A stretch of 64,000 nt of DNA from Erythrobacteraceae bacterium Alg239-R51 (GCA_947331495.1 CAMZOI010000001.1:1488001-1552000), one strand, 5' to 3'; shown: positions 1 to 8,872, counted from the stretch's first letter. Numbers and translations: made by a program. Notes: generated from the letters alone by a model not told the origin.

Positions 1-261
1 TTCCTCGACACCCTCGATGGCCCGTTCGCCCAGCACTTGCTGTCCGTTCTCGCGCGCCAGCACCAGGGCCGCGGCCCAGCCGCGTGCGAAAAGCATATCG
101 CGGCGGCGCAGACGATAGGCAGCCTCGGCGGACAGGCCGACATTGCGGCAAGCGGCCCGGGCGTTGCCGTGCGATGCCAACCGGTCGAGAAAGCGTGCCT
201 TGAGCTCGGGGGTCCAGCCACGGGCGGGCGTATGGGCAAGGGGCTCGGCAATGTCGGACAT
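1..261 (-). CDS. Hypothetical HTH-like protein, C-terminus beyond window
   Basis: An open frame runs on the minus strand from an ATG at 259-261 to the window edge without a stop, giving the first 87 residues. The N-terminus reads MSDIAEPLAHTPARGWTPEL, followed by a stretch (FLDRLASHGNARAACRNVGL) that looks like a helix-turn-helix of the kind used by transposase-like or terminase-small-subunit-like DNA binders. A basic region with RLRRRD follows. I do not recognise the family with certainty; similar short HTH-type hypothetical proteins are common in sphingomonads. It lies downstream of moaB on the same strand, separated by about 100 bases and a hairpin, so it is probably a separate unit. The function is not assigned. 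Confidence 0.6.
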   Translation of the reverse strand, partial: MSDIAEPLAHTPARGWTPELKARFLDRLASHGNARAACRNVGLSAEAAYRLRRRDMLFARGWAAALVLARENGQQVLGERAIEGVEE

Positions 262-332
262 GATCCGCGTCTCCTGATGAGGAATTGAAGCGAATCGTGT
301 CCTTTATGCACGAAGGGGCGTGTAGGAAAATG

Positions 333-360
333 TAATCCCCTTCCCGAAGGGAGAGGATTA
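333..360 (-). terminator. Hairpin at the end of moaB, possible terminator
   Basis: An inverted repeat pairs taatcc (333-338) with ggatta (355-360) and continues inward as ccttccc/gggag with a GAA-type loop, with one mismatch. Read on the minus strand it starts at the moaB stop codon and is followed by a loosely T-rich stretch (ATTACATTTT). It would end the UDG-like/slt/moaB transcript. The U-tract is imperfect, so this is a candidate only. Confidence 0.4.
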
Positions 361-882
361 CTCCCTCAACCGCGGCATCAGCTCGACGAAGTTGCAGGGG
401 CGATAACGACTGTCGAGCTGGTGGACGAGGATCCTGTCCCACCCGTCCTTCACCGCGCCGTTCGATCCGGGGAGGGCGAATATATAGGTTCCGCGGGCGA
501 CGACGGCGCAGGCACGGCTCTGGATCGTGCTGGTGCCGATTGTCTCGTAGCTGATCCAGCGGAACAGCTCGCCGAAGCCGGGAACATCCTTTTCCTTCAC
601 GCGGTCGAGCGCTTCGGGCGTCACGTCGCGCCCGGTCAGCCCGGTGCCGCCGGTGGTGATGACGGCGTCGACCTGTTCGTCGTCTATCCAGCGGCGAAGC
701 TGGCCGACGATTTCGTCCGCGTCGTCCCGGATGATTTCGCGCGCTGCGAGTTCATGCCCTGCCGCCGCAATCCGTTCTGCCAGGATATCGCCCGAACTGT
801 CGCTGGCCAAGCTGCGCGTGTCGGAGACCGTCAGCAGCGCGATATTCACTGGCCTGAACGCACGGGTTTCGTCCAGTGGCAT
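358..882 (-). CDS. moaB: Molybdenum cofactor biosynthesis protein MoaB
   Basis: A 174-residue MoaB/MogA-type protein of the molybdopterin adenylation fold, acting in the cytosol on molybdopterin during molybdenum-cofactor assembly. The diagnostic loop TTGGTGLTGRDVTPEALD is present, as is the N-terminal VNIALLTVSDTRSLASDSSG segment typical of the family. The longer frame upstream is not MoaB-like; the chosen ATG at 880-882 overlaps the stop codon of the preceding transglycosylase gene (ATGA), which indicates translational coupling. Length matches the family (about 170-180). Whether it adenylates molybdopterin (as MogA does) or is a non-essential MoaB paralogue cannot be told from sequence. No other moa/moe genes are in the window. 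Confidence 0.93.
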   Translation of the reverse strand: MPLDETRAFRPVNIALLTVSDTRSLASDSSGDILAERIAAAGHELAAREIIRDDADEIVGQLRRWIDDEQVDAVITTGGTGLTGRDVTPEALDRVKEKDVPGFGELFRWISYETIGTSTIQSRACAVVARGTYIFALPGSNGAVKDGWDRILVHQLDSRYRPCNFVELMPRLRE

Positions 883-2612
883 CAGTTTGCCCGGGGAAAG
901 AGCGGCCAGTCGTTTTCGGCCAGTTCTACCCGGCTTGGCGCGGGGGCATCGGCCTGACGCAGATACATCCAGTAATTGCGCATCACGATGGCGACATAGC
1001 CGCGCGTTTCCCAATACGGGATGCTTTCCATGTAGAGCAGCGGATCGTCCTGGTCGCGTATCTCGGCTTCCCAACGCGCGACGGGCGTCGGCCCGGCATT
1101 GTAGGCCGCCATGATCTTGGGCAGGCGGCCTTGCGTGTAGCCGGCGGCGTTGAGAGCTTCGAGCGTACGCTGCCCGAAGGCGAGATTGATACGCGGATCC
1201 TTGAGGTCGGCTGCGGCGCTCATATTGAGCGAAGCGGCGTATTCGCGCTGGGTAATAGGCATGATCTGCATCAGCCCGATCGCGCCGGCCGGGCTGACCA
1301 CCCGCTCGCGAAAGTTCGATTCCTGCAACGCGTGGGCATGGGCGAGGGCGGGGTCGATCCGCCAGCCGCCCACCGGCTCCTGAAAGGTGACCGGATAGCG
1401 CAAGGATGGGTGCGAACCCGTGCCGCTGGGCGCGTTATAGGCCATGTAGGTCTGCGCTCCCGGCAGGCCCAGCGCGCGGGCAAGGCGGGTTACGGCCTGG
1501 AAATCCTCGCCACCCGTGCGTTGCGCCAGCCAGCGCAGGGCATCTTCGGATTCCTCGCGACGATTGACCTCGGCCAGCATGACCGCCTGGCGCGCGCCCG
1601 GGTCGCTTTCGAGGCGGCGCCAGTCCTGCGCGGTAAGATCGGGCGTCGCGTGTGTATCGGGAAGATCGCGGCCCAGCTGTTCGTAGGCCAGCATGCCGTA
1701 AAGCGTATCGGGAAAGCGCACCGCGCCGCGCAGCTGTTCGGCGGCGCGTTCGGGGAAGCGGCAGCGTATCAATGCGCGGCTTGCCCAGTAATGCGCGGCG
1801 GCGGTCAGGTTCGGGCTGGCAGCATTGGCGGCGCTGCGCTGAAACGCTGCGGCGGCCCGGTCGCAATCGCCGAGGCGCCAGGCGGCGAGCCCGGCAGTGA
1901 AATCGCCTTCCGCGACCCACGCGCCGCTGCCGCCCATGCCGACGGTCTCGGCCATGGCAAGCGCCTGCGCGTCGCGGTTCTCGATGTAATAGCTGAAAGC
2001 CACTTTCTGCCGCCATTCGGCCCGTGCCGCGCTGGACAGGCTGGCATCGATCCCGTCGAGCAGCAGCCGGGCACCGTCGGGATCGTCATCGATGATGTGC
2101 TGGTTGATGGCAGACGCGATCTCGGCGGGCATGGTCCCGTCGCCTACCGCGGATGGGCGGATGCGTTTGGTCGCGTAGGGCTGGTGGACCATTTGCCGCT
2201 CCGTGCGAAGACTTGGCCAGTCCTGCAGGCCCCGGGTCTGGCCCAGCCGAACGATCGCTTCGGCTTGCGGCAGGCGGCTGTAGCGCGAGAGCCAGTTCTC
2301 GACGCGGTAGAGATCGATGCGCGGGCTGTCCGGGTGCAGGTAATAGGCGGCGATGGCGGCGCCATGGAGCGGGCCGTCGTCCCGCTGGGTCAGCATGAGC
2401 TCGACCCGGTCCCAGTTCCTCGCATCGATCGCCTCGAACAGCGAAAGATAATAGAACCGGTCATCCTGGGAGAGCAGTTGCGGCAATGCGGCTGCGTGCG
2501 AGCGGGTGAAATAGGCAACGCTGTCGTTCTGCGCTGCGGCGGGGGCGGGCAGGGCGGCCAGGCCGAAGGCTGCGGCGCCAAGCAGGAGGGGCGTAAAGGT
2601 CTTGCGGGTCAT
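882..2612 (-). CDS. slt: Soluble lytic murein transglycosylase (Slt70-like)
   Basis: A 576-residue exported enzyme that cleaves the MurNAc-GlcNAc bond of peptidoglycan to leave 1,6-anhydro ends in the periplasm. The start MTRKTFTPLLLGAAAFGLAA begins a clear signal peptide ending at AAAQ. A long helical superhelix follows, then a C-terminal GH23 domain with the catalytic glutamate in ALQESNFRERVVSPAG and the motif AIGLMQIMPIT, plus MAAYNAGPTPVARW near the C-terminus. Size and order match Slt70. The ATG at 2610-2612 overlaps the stop of the upstream UDG-like gene, and the 3' end overlaps moaB, so the three are one translationally coupled cluster. There is no obvious functional link to molybdenum cofactor. 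Confidence 0.93.
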   Translation of the reverse strand: MTRKTFTPLLLGAAAFGLAALPAPAAAQNDSVAYFTRSHAAALPQLLSQDDRFYYLSLFEAIDARNWDRVELMLTQRDDGPLHGAAIAAYYLHPDSPRIDLYRVENWLSRYSRLPQAEAIVRLGQTRGLQDWPSLRTERQMVHQPYATKRIRPSAVGDGTMPAEIASAINQHIIDDDPDGARLLLDGIDASLSSAARAEWRQKVAFSYYIENRDAQALAMAETVGMGGSGAWVAEGDFTAGLAAWRLGDCDRAAAAFQRSAANAASPNLTAAAHYWASRALIRCRFPERAAEQLRGAVRFPDTLYGMLAYEQLGRDLPDTHATPDLTAQDWRRLESDPGARQAVMLAEVNRREESEDALRWLAQRTGGEDFQAVTRLARALGLPGAQTYMAYNAPSGTGSHPSLRYPVTFQEPVGGWRIDPALAHAHALQESNFRERVVSPAGAIGLMQIMPITQREYAASLNMSAAADLKDPRINLAFGQRTLEALNAAGYTQGRLPKIMAAYNAGPTPVARWEAEIRDQDDPLLYMESIPYWETRGYVAIVMRNYWMYLRQADAPAPSRVELAENDWPLFPRAN

Positions 2613-3385
2613 TCGGTCCAGTCCAGCCAGCGTTGCCAGAGGCGTTGGCGCCGCGCCGCGGACTGCGCGATCTGCGCGAGGCCCGGAGCGGCAAGGAGGG
2701 GAAAAGCGGTGCCGTCGCAATCCAGCGAAAGCGGGGCGCGCACGTCCTGCGCGGCGAAATCGAACAGCGTCAATTGTCCGCGACCGAAGGCCAGCACGCG
2801 CCTGGGTGCGGCAAGCGCGATGTGGTGGCGGAGCACGGTGCCCATGCCCCGCGCGGCCAGATCGTTCCAGTCGGGCAGCGGCATGGGTACGGGCAAGGCG
2901 CTGGCGCGGTAGGTTTCGTGGCGCTCGATCGCCATGGCGCGGGTAATCGCGGCGACGAGCTTCTCGGCTTCGGGCGAAAGCAGCCCGTCCGCCCCTTCGC
3001 CGGCGGGCTGTTCGACCAGCACCATCAGCTTCGCGCCGGCCGCGCCGCTTGGCGGAACGCGCCGGTCGAGCGAACCGGGAGCCAGGCTCGGCTCGCTGAG
3101 CCACCACTCGCGAAATTTTTCTAGACTGTCCGGCAGTTCGGTCGGGAACGGGTCGCCAGTGCCAGGCGAGAGCGCGCGTTGCAGCGCGGACGTACGGATC
3201 GGCTCGCTCGGGATCGGGGTTGACGGTGCCGCTACGGCTTCGTCGGTCTCGGGTACGGCCAGCCAGCTATGGGGCTGGTCGGCAAACGCACAATCGACAC
3301 CTGCTTCGCGCCACCAGTCGAGCGCGCCCTCGAAGGCTTCGATCGGTGAAAATTCGCGCATTTCGGAGGGGTTTGACTGCATCAT
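2609..3385 (-). CDS. Uracil-DNA glycosylase superfamily-like protein, degenerate
   Basis: A protein of about 258 residues beginning MMQSNPSEMREFSPIEAFEG; two adjacent ATGs (3383-3385 and 3380-3382) are possible starts. The N-terminal 100 residues are Pro/Ser/Glu-rich. The second half (AKLMVLVEQPAGEGADGLLS, then LVAAITRAMAI, YRASALPVPMP and RRVLAFGRGQLTLF) follows the layout of family 4/5 uracil-DNA glycosylases: an N-terminal active-site loop, central helices and a late L-x-G strand. The cysteines that bind the [4Fe-4S] cluster in family 4 are missing (only two Cys in all) and the GEAPG motif is altered to VEQPAGEG. It may be an inactive or repurposed member. It leads the slt-moaB cluster and overlaps slt by four bases. 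Confidence 0.6.
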   Translation of the reverse strand: MMQSNPSEMREFSPIEAFEGALDWWREAGVDCAFADQPHSWLAVPETDEAVAAPSTPIPSEPIRTSALQRALSPGTGDPFPTELPDSLEKFREWWLSEPSLAPGSLDRRVPPSGAAGAKLMVLVEQPAGEGADGLLSPEAEKLVAAITRAMAIERHETYRASALPVPMPLPDWNDLAARGMGTVLRHHIALAAPRRVLAFGRGQLTLFDFAAQDVRAPLSLDCDGTAFPLLAAPGLAQIAQSAARRQRLWQRWLDWTE

Positions 3386-3464
3386 TTGTCGGTCTCGGGT
3401 CTTGACCTTAAACGTCACAGTTATCAAGTCGACACTCACGAATACGCGACGAAAAGAGAGAGAT
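3386..3464. promoter_or_regulatory. Divergent promoter region, UDG-like gene / ETF-QO
   Basis: This 79-base gap separates two genes read in opposite directions, so it must hold the start signals for both or for at least ETF-QO. A TTGACC at 3402-3407 could be a -35 box for the plus strand, but no convincing -10 follows at the usual distance. A purine-rich Shine-Dalgarno (AAAGAGAGAGAT) sits just before the ETF-QO ATG. Confidence 0.35.
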
Positions 3465-5114
3465 ATGAGCGAACGCGAATCGATGCCCTGCGATGTCGTC
3501 ATCATCGGCGGCGGTGTGGCCGGTCTGGCCGCGGCGATCCGACTGAAGCAGATCGACGAGGAACTGGAGGTCGTCGTGCTCGAAAAGGGCAGCGAAATCG
3601 GCGCGCATATCCTTTCGGGCGCGGTCGTCGATCCCAAGGCGCTGGACGAATTGCTGCCCGACTGGCGCAACATGGACTGCCCGATGGCGGATACGCCGGT
3701 CACGGAAAATCACCATTGGGTGCTGTCAGAAACCGGCCAGTCCGAAATGCCCGAATTCCTGTTGCCGCCCTTCATGGGAAATACCGGCAATTATACCGGC
3801 TCACTTGCCAATCTGTCGCGCTGGCTGGGCGAACAGGCCGAGGGGCTGGGCGTGATGGTCTTCCCCGGCTTCCCCGCTGCCGAAGTGCTGTTCGACGATG
3901 CGGGCGCTGTCTCGGGTGTGGTAACGCAGGACATGGGCGTGGCCGAAGATGGATCGCACAAGGGCGATTATCAGCCTGGCATGGAAATCCACGCGAAATA
4001 TACGCTCTTTGCCGAGGGCGCGCGCGGGAACCTGACCAAGAAGATGAAGGCGAGGTACGACCTCGAGGCCGATTGCCAGCCCCAGGTCTATGGCCTCGGC
4101 GTCAAGGAATTGTGGGATATCGATCCCGACAAGCACGAGCCGGGCCGCGTGGTCCATACGCAGGGCTGGCCGCTTTCGGAAACCGGCACCTGGGGCGGGG
4201 GCTTCATCTACCATCAGGCGAACGGCCAGGTGGCGATGGGTTTCGTGACCGCGCTCGATTACAAGAACCCCTACGTCTCGCCCTATCAGGAATTCCAGCG
4301 CTGGAAGCACCATCCGGCGGTCGCCGAGCTTCTCGAAGGCGGCAAGCGCGTGGCCTATGGCGCCCGGGTCATCAACGAAGGTGGCTGGCAATCAGTGCCC
4401 AAGCTCGCCTTTCCTGGCGGTGCGTTGATCGGTTGCGCGGCGGGCTTCGTCAACGTGCCGCGCATCAAGGGCAGCCATACCGCGATGAAGAGCGGAATGC
4501 TCGCTGCCCAAAGCATCGCCGCAGCGATCGCGAACGGTCACGAACATACCGAGCTGATGGATTACGATGCGGCCGTGCGCGACAGCTGGATCGCGACCGA
4601 ATTGAAGAAGGTCCAGAACGCACAGCCCGCGGTCGCCAAATATGGCGAGGATATCGGCACTTTCCTGGCGGGCATCGACATGTGGATGCGCACGCTCAAG
4701 ATCGGTCTGCCGATCTCGATGAAGCACCATCGAGACTACGAAATGTTGCAGCGTGCGGATCTCTACAAGCCGATCGACTATCCCAAGCCGGACGGAAAGC
4801 TCAGCTTCGACAAGCTGACCAATGTCAGCTTCAGCTACACCAACCACGCCGAGGATCAGCCGGTTCACCTCAAGGTGCTCGACCGCGAATTGCAGCGGGA
4901 AAGCGAACTGGCCGTGTTCGACGGTCCGTCCAGTCGCTATTGCCCGGCAGGGGTCTATGAATGGCTGATCGACGAGGATAGCGGCGATCCGAAGTTCCAG
5001 ATCAACGCGCAGAATTGCGTCCATTGCAAGACATGCGACATCAAGGACCCGAACCAGAACATCGAATGGACCACGCCCGAAGGCGGCGGCGGTCCGAACT
5101 ATCCGAATATGTAG
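3465..5114 (+). CDS. etfD: Electron transfer flavoprotein-ubiquinone oxidoreductase
   Basis: A 549-residue ETF-QO, which passes electrons from electron-transfer flavoprotein (reduced by acyl-CoA and other dehydrogenases) to ubiquinone at the membrane. Seen directly are an N-terminal FAD dinucleotide-binding segment (VVIIGGGVAGLAAAIRLKQ), the internal GAHILSGAVVDP and GGALIGCAAGFVNVPRIKGS segments, and a C-terminal ferredoxin-like region with YCPAGVYEW and NCVHCKTCDIKDPNQNIEW, the four-cysteine [4Fe-4S] site. Length matches the family. The start is the ATG after AAAGAGAGAGAT; the frame is open further upstream, but that part is antisense to the neighbouring gene. It is transcribed away from the UDG-like/slt/moaB cluster. 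Confidence 0.97.
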   Translation: MSERESMPCDVVIIGGGVAGLAAAIRLKQIDEELEVVVLEKGSEIGAHILSGAVVDPKALDELLPDWRNMDCPMADTPVTENHHWVLSETGQSEMPEFLLPPFMGNTGNYTGSLANLSRWLGEQAEGLGVMVFPGFPAAEVLFDDAGAVSGVVTQDMGVAEDGSHKGDYQPGMEIHAKYTLFAEGARGNLTKKMKARYDLEADCQPQVYGLGVKELWDIDPDKHEPGRVVHTQGWPLSETGTWGGGFIYHQANGQVAMGFVTALDYKNPYVSPYQEFQRWKHHPAVAELLEGGKRVAYGARVINEGGWQSVPKLAFPGGALIGCAAGFVNVPRIKGSHTAMKSGMLAAQSIAAAIANGHEHTELMDYDAAVRDSWIATELKKVQNAQPAVAKYGEDIGTFLAGIDMWMRTLKIGLPISMKHHRDYEMLQRADLYKPIDYPKPDGKLSFDKLTNVSFSYTNHAEDQPVHLKVLDRELQRESELAVFDGPSSRYCPAGVYEWLIDEDSGDPKFQINAQNCVHCKTCDIKDPNQNIEWTTPEGGGGPNYPNM

Positions 5115-5137
5115 TAATTCGATCAAGGAGTTGGTTT

Positions 5138-5380
5138 GTGGGCAAGTTCACAGCCCTTGCCGATTATTGTCGCGAGCAAAAGCTCCGGGAATTCGAGCTT
5201 CCGTTCAGCAAGATTGCGGCGATGATAGGGACCAGGTTACCGGCTAGTGCGCAGCGTCCACAGTATTGGGCGAACGTGGTCGACGGCACCGGGCCTGTAA
5301 GGGCCGCTATGAAAAATACGGCATACGAAACCTTTCTGGTTGCGGGATCGAAACGTGTCCGTTTTCAAAGAGAATTCTGA
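5138..5380 (+). CDS. Small DUF7662-like protein
   Basis: An 80-residue protein from a GTG at 5138-5140, preceded by AAGGAG with a seven-base gap, which decides the start. It reads VGKFTALADYCREQ, then ELPFSKIAAMIGTRLPASAQ and PQYWANV, and ends in ETFLVAGSKRVRFQRE. The pattern L-x-F-x-x-I-x-x-x-I-G-x-x-L-P-x-S-A followed by W-W/Y-A-N is what I recall for the small DUF7662 family, whose function is unknown. It sits 23 bases after ETF-QO and about 35 bases before ispE, on the same strand, so it may ride on the same transcript. It lacks a signal peptide or membrane segment. Confidence 0.7.
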   Translation: MGKFTALADYCREQKLREFELPFSKIAAMIGTRLPASAQRPQYWANVVDGTGPVRAAMKNTAYETFLVAGSKRVRFQREF

Positions 5381-5414
5381 TTTTACGGTTTCTTTCAATT
5401 CCGCGGAGGATTGA

Positions 5415-6221
5415 ATGCGCCAAATCGCTTACGCCAAGATCAATCTTGCCCTACACGTCCGCGAGCGGCGCGAGGATGGTTATCACGAACTCGAGACGCT
5501 GTTCGCCTTCGTCGATGCGGGGGATGTTCTGACTGCCGCGAACGCGCCGCAGGATAGCGTGCGGGTAGTCGGTGAATTCGCCGGTAGCCTTGGCAATCCG
5601 TTCGGCAATCTCGTTGCGAGGGCGCTCGGCAAGTTGCCGCGTACGGATGGGCTCGCAATCAATCTTGAAAAGAACCTGCCGGTCGCGGCGGGGCTGGGGG
5701 GCGGGTCGGCCGATGCCGGGGCAGTGTTCCGCATCGTCCGCGAACGATGTGGCCTGCCTGACGACTGGCGCGAGCGGGCGGCCAAGCTGGGCGCCGATGT
5801 GCCGGCCTGCGTCGAGAGCCGCACATGCATCGGTCGCGGCACTGGTACCGAACTCGAACCGGCGGACGACAGCCTTGCAGGTACGCCCGTTTTGCTGGTC
5901 AATCCGCGCGTGCCGTTGTCGACCGGGCCGGTGTTCGAGCATTGGGACGGCACGGATCGCGGCGCCCTGACGTCCGGCGATGCGCGAACTATCGCGCTGG
6001 AAGGTCGCAACGATCTTGAAAGCCCGGCCATTTCGCTGTGCCCCCAAATCGCGGGCTTACTCGCCGCATTGCGCGGAACTTCGCCGATTCTGGCTCGTAT
6101 GTCCGGTTCAGGAGCGACGTGTTTCGCGCTCTATGACGGCACGTCCGGTCGTGACGAGGCCGCCCAGCACATTGCCGAACGCCATCCCGGCTGGTGGCAG
6201 ATGAAAGGGTTCCTGCGATGA
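5415..6221 (+). CDS. ispE: 4-diphosphocytidyl-2-C-methyl-D-erythritol kinase
   Basis: A 268-residue GHMP kinase of the MEP isoprenoid pathway; it phosphorylates the 2-hydroxyl of CDP-methylerythritol using ATP. The N-terminus RQIAYAKINLALHVRERRED and the following GYHELETLFAFVD are typical IspE, with the conserved Lys of AKINL. The glycine-rich ATP loop is LPVAAGLGGGSADAGAV, and a second family motif MSGSGATCFALYD lies near the C-terminus. The ATG follows GCGGAGGATTGA, a good ribosome site. Its stop codon overlaps the start of the N-formylglutamate amidohydrolase gene (ATGATGA), so the two are coupled. It is expected to be essential in organisms that use only the MEP route. Confidence 0.97.
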   Translation: MRQIAYAKINLALHVRERREDGYHELETLFAFVDAGDVLTAANAPQDSVRVVGEFAGSLGNPFGNLVARALGKLPRTDGLAINLEKNLPVAAGLGGGSADAGAVFRIVRERCGLPDDWRERAAKLGADVPACVESRTCIGRGTGTELEPADDSLAGTPVLLVNPRVPLSTGPVFEHWDGTDRGALTSGDARTIALEGRNDLESPAISLCPQIAGLLAALRGTSPILARMSGSGATCFALYDGTSGRDEAAQHIAERHPGWWQMKGFLR

Positions 6222-6946
6222 TGATCGACAATCTCCCCTACCGCCAGGTCGGTACCGAAGACCTGCGCCCCGGGGGATTGCTGTGCGTTGCCGATCACGC
6301 TTCCAATTACGTGCCCGAGGATATCGAACTGGGTATCGACCGGGCGCTGCTGACGGATCATATCGCGCTCGATATCGGGGTCGAAGGCATTGCCGACCGG
6401 CTCGCTCGCCGCCATGCGATTCCGGCCCATATCGCCACTGTGAGCCGTCTCGTTTGCGACATGCACCGACGCGAGGACGAACCGGCCGTAGTCCCTACGA
6501 AAAGCGACGGCTACCTGATCGCCGGTAATATCGGTGCCGATATCGAAGCCCGGCTCGACCGTTTCCATCGTCCGTATCACAATGCGCTCGCCGACCTGTT
6601 GGCGCTGGCGAAGCCCAAGATGCTGATAGCCCTGCACAGCTTTACGCCGAGCATGAAGACCAGTGACGAAGAGCGCCCGTGGGAGGTTGCGCTGCTATAC
6701 AACAAGGACGATCGCGCGGCGAAACACGCGATCCGGTTGTTCGGCGAACAGGGGCTGAGCGTGGGCGACAACCAGCCTTATTCGGGCAAGCAACTGAACG
6801 CCACGATGGACCGTCACGCAGAGACGAGCGGCATCCCTTACTGCACGGTCGAAATTCGACAGGACCAGATCGATACGCCCGCCGGCCAGGCGCGTTGGGC
6901 GGTGATGCTGGCCGACATCATGGGCCGCGTGGCTCTGGAAGTTTGA
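6218..6946 (+). CDS. N-formylglutamate amidohydrolase family protein
   Basis: A 242-residue protein of the N-formylglutamate deformylase (FGase) family, which hydrolyses N-formyl-L-glutamate or related N-formyl substrates to formate and the amino acid. Family signs are LLCVADHASNYVPED near the N-terminus (metal-binding His), the TDHIALDIGVEGIADRLA segment, SRLVCDMHRRED, and the ALHSFTPSMK strand with its His. It starts at tandem ATGs that overlap the ispE stop codon. There is no hut operon nearby, so a role in histidine breakdown is not supported; many alphaproteobacteria have such stand-alone copies and their substrate is uncertain. The product looks cytosolic. Confidence 0.85.
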   Translation: MMIDNLPYRQVGTEDLRPGGLLCVADHASNYVPEDIELGIDRALLTDHIALDIGVEGIADRLARRHAIPAHIATVSRLVCDMHRREDEPAVVPTKSDGYLIAGNIGADIEARLDRFHRPYHNALADLLALAKPKMLIALHSFTPSMKTSDEERPWEVALLYNKDDRAAKHAIRLFGEQGLSVGDNQPYSGKQLNATMDRHAETSGIPYCTVEIRQDQIDTPAGQARWAVMLADIMGRVALEV

Positions 6947-7033
6947 GCGGCAATAAGATTTCGTTTGCCGACCAGCGCTTGAAATCTTTGCGTGCCAACG
7001 CGTAGTGACGAAGAGCGAGCAAATGTACCCCAA

Positions 7034-7126
7034 CCGTTCGTGCTGAGCTTGTCGAAGCACCGTCCCTCTTTTCTGCGTTGTCGGACAAGGTGAAGTACGG
7101 CCCTTCGACAAGCTCAAGGCGAACGG
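7034..7126. repeat. Palindromic repeat (REP-like) upstream of ilvD
   Basis: Two 27-base arms, 7034-7060 and 7100-7126, are inverted copies of each other with about five differences; the shared core is GAGCTTGTCGAAG on one arm and CTTCGACAAGCTC on the other. About 39 bases lie between them. This core is one I know as a frequently repeated intergenic palindrome in sphingomonad genomes. It sits in the roughly 200-base gap between the amidohydrolase gene and ilvD, where it could also form an RNA hairpin ending the upstream transcript. Only one copy is visible in the window. Confidence 0.75.
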
Positions 7127-7153
7127 AAGAGGGGGCTATCCAAGGGGATCATC

Positions 7154-8872
7154 ATGCCCAAGTTCGACAAGTCCAAGCTCCCGAGCCGTCACGTCTCGGT
7201 CGGCCCCGAGCGGGCGCCGCACCGGTCCTATTATTATGCGATGGGGCTAACTGAAGAAGAGATCGCGCGGCCGTTTGTCGGTGTGGTCAGCGCAGGCAAT
7301 GATTCCGCGCCATGCAACACCACGCTCGATGCGCAGGCGGACGTGTGCCGTCGCGGGGTGGACGAGGCGGGTGGCATGCCGCGCCGGTTCAACACCATCA
7401 CCGTGACCGACGGGATCGCGATGGGTCACCAGGGAATGAAAAGCTCGCTGGTCAGTCGCGAGGTGATCGCCGACAGCGTGGAGCTCTCGGTGCGCGGCCA
7501 TTGCTACGATGCACTGGTCGGCTTTGCCGGTTGTGACAAGAGCCTGCCGGGCATGATGATGGCGATGCTGCGGCTGAACGTGCCGAGCATCTTCGTCTAT
7601 GGCGGATCGATCCTGCCAGGGCGATACCACGACCAGGACGTGACCGTCGTCGACGTGTTCGAGGCAGTGGGCCAGCATGCCGCAGGAAACTGTCCGCTCA
7701 AGGATCTCACCGCGCTTGAAAAGGTTGCCTGTCCGGGTCATGGGGCCTGCGGCGGCCAGTTCACCGCCAACACTATGGCCTGCGTCGGCGAGGCTATCGG
7801 ATTATCTTTGCCGAACAGCAACATGGCCCCTGCACCTTACAAGTCACGCGAAGAAATCGCGGTCGCTGCGGGGCGAGAGGTCATGAGCCTGCTGGAGCGC
7901 AATCTGCGCCCACGCGATATCTGCACGCGCGCCGCGTTCGAGAATGCCGCGCGCGTGGTCGCGGCAACCGGGGGCTCGACCAATGCCGCGCTGCATCTGC
8001 CCGCAATGGCTCATGAGGCTGGGATCGCCTTCGACCTTCACGACGTCGCCGAGATCTTCAAGTCGACCCCCTATATCGCCGATCTCAAGCCGGGGGGGCG
8101 CTATGTCGCCAAGGACATGCACGAGGCGGGCGGGGTCTACATGGCCATGAAGACGCTGCTCGACGGCGGGTTCCTCGATCCCGAGCCGATGACCGTGACC
8201 GGCAGGACCCTTGGCGAGAATATCGCGGAAGTGACCTGGAATCCCGACCAGAAGGTGTTTTACGAGGTCTCCAACCCGATCACACCGACCGGCGGTGTGG
8301 TCGGTCTGAAGGGTTCTCTCGCGCCCGAGGGAGCGATCGTGAAGGTTGCGGGGATGGAGCGGCTCCAATTTACCGGACCGGCGCGCGTCTTCGAATGCGA
8401 GGAGGATGCGTTCGCGGCGGTCGAGAACCGCGAGATCGCCGAAGGCTGTGTCATCGTGATTCGCAATGAGGGACCCAAGGGCGGGCCCGGCATGCGCGAA
8501 ATGCTCGCCACCACGGCCGCGTTGTACGGACAGGGCATGGGCGAGAAGGTCGCGCTGATTACTGACGGGCGGTTTTCGGGCGCGACGCGCGGCTTCTGCA
8601 TCGGTCATGTCGGACCGGAAGCGGCAGAGGGCGGCCCCATTGCCCTGGTGGAGGATGGCGACACGATCGCCATCGACGCAGCCGCGGGTACGATCGATCT
8701 CGAAGTCGATGCTTCGGTGCTGGACGAACGGCGCAAGGCATGGCAGCCGCGCGAACATGATTACCAGTCGGGAGCCTTGTGGCGCTATGCGCAAAATGTC
8801 GGTCCTGCCCATGCGGGGGCGGTCACGCATCCGGGAGCAGCACGCGAAACGCACGTTTTTGCCGATATCTAG
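7154..8872 (+). CDS. ilvD: Dihydroxy-acid dehydratase
   Basis: A 572-residue IlvD/Edd-family enzyme that converts 2,3-dihydroxyisovalerate and 2,3-dihydroxy-3-methylvalerate to the 2-keto acids for valine, isoleucine and leucine synthesis. Three Fe-S ligand sites are visible: [26 protein letters not shown] and [20 protein letters not shown]. The C-terminal part has [20 protein letters not shown] and [19 protein letters not shown], both hallmarks. The length is that of the shorter [2Fe-2S] class rather than the 616-residue E. coli type. Its ATG follows AAGGGGATCATC. The 3' end overlaps the next gene by about 60 bases. An IlvD rather than sugar-acid dehydratase is favoured by overall similarity, but related dehydratases share the motifs. 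Confidence 0.95.
   Translation: MPKFDKSKLPSRHVSVGPERAPHRSYYYAMGLTEEEIARPFVGVVSAGNDSAPCNTTLDAQADVCRRGVDEAGGMPRRFNTITVTDGIAMGHQGMKSSLVSREVIADSVELSVRGHCYDALVGFAGCDKSLPGMMMAMLRLNVPSIFVYGGSILPGRYHDQDVTVVDVFEAVGQHAAGNCPLKDLTALEKVACPGHGACGGQFTANTMACVGEAIGLSLPNSNMAPAPYKSREEIAVAAGREVMSLLERNLRPRDICTRAAFENAARVVAATGGSTNAALHLPAMAHEAGIAFDLHDVAEIFKSTPYIADLKPGGRYVAKDMHEAGGVYMAMKTLLDGGFLDPEPMTVTGRTLGENIAEVTWNPDQKVFYEVSNPITPTGGVVGLKGSLAPEGAIVKVAGMERLQFTGPARVFECEEDAFAAVENREIAEGCVIVIRNEGPKGGPGMREMLATTAALYGQGMGEKVALITDGRFSGATRGFCIGHVGPEAAEGGPIALVEDGDTIAIDAAAGTIDLEVDASVLDERRKAWQPREHDYQSGALWRYAQNVGPAHAGAVTHPGAARETHVFADI

Noticed and set aside
876-2912. Long open frame (678 codons) on the plus strand
   Set aside because: It is the antisense of the lytic transglycosylase and UDG-like genes; composition (Arg/Gly/Ala-rich, no motifs) is that of a GC-rich shadow.
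3386-4960. Open frame on the plus strand overlapping ETF-QO in another phase
   Set aside because: Arg-rich alternative frame of a well-supported gene.
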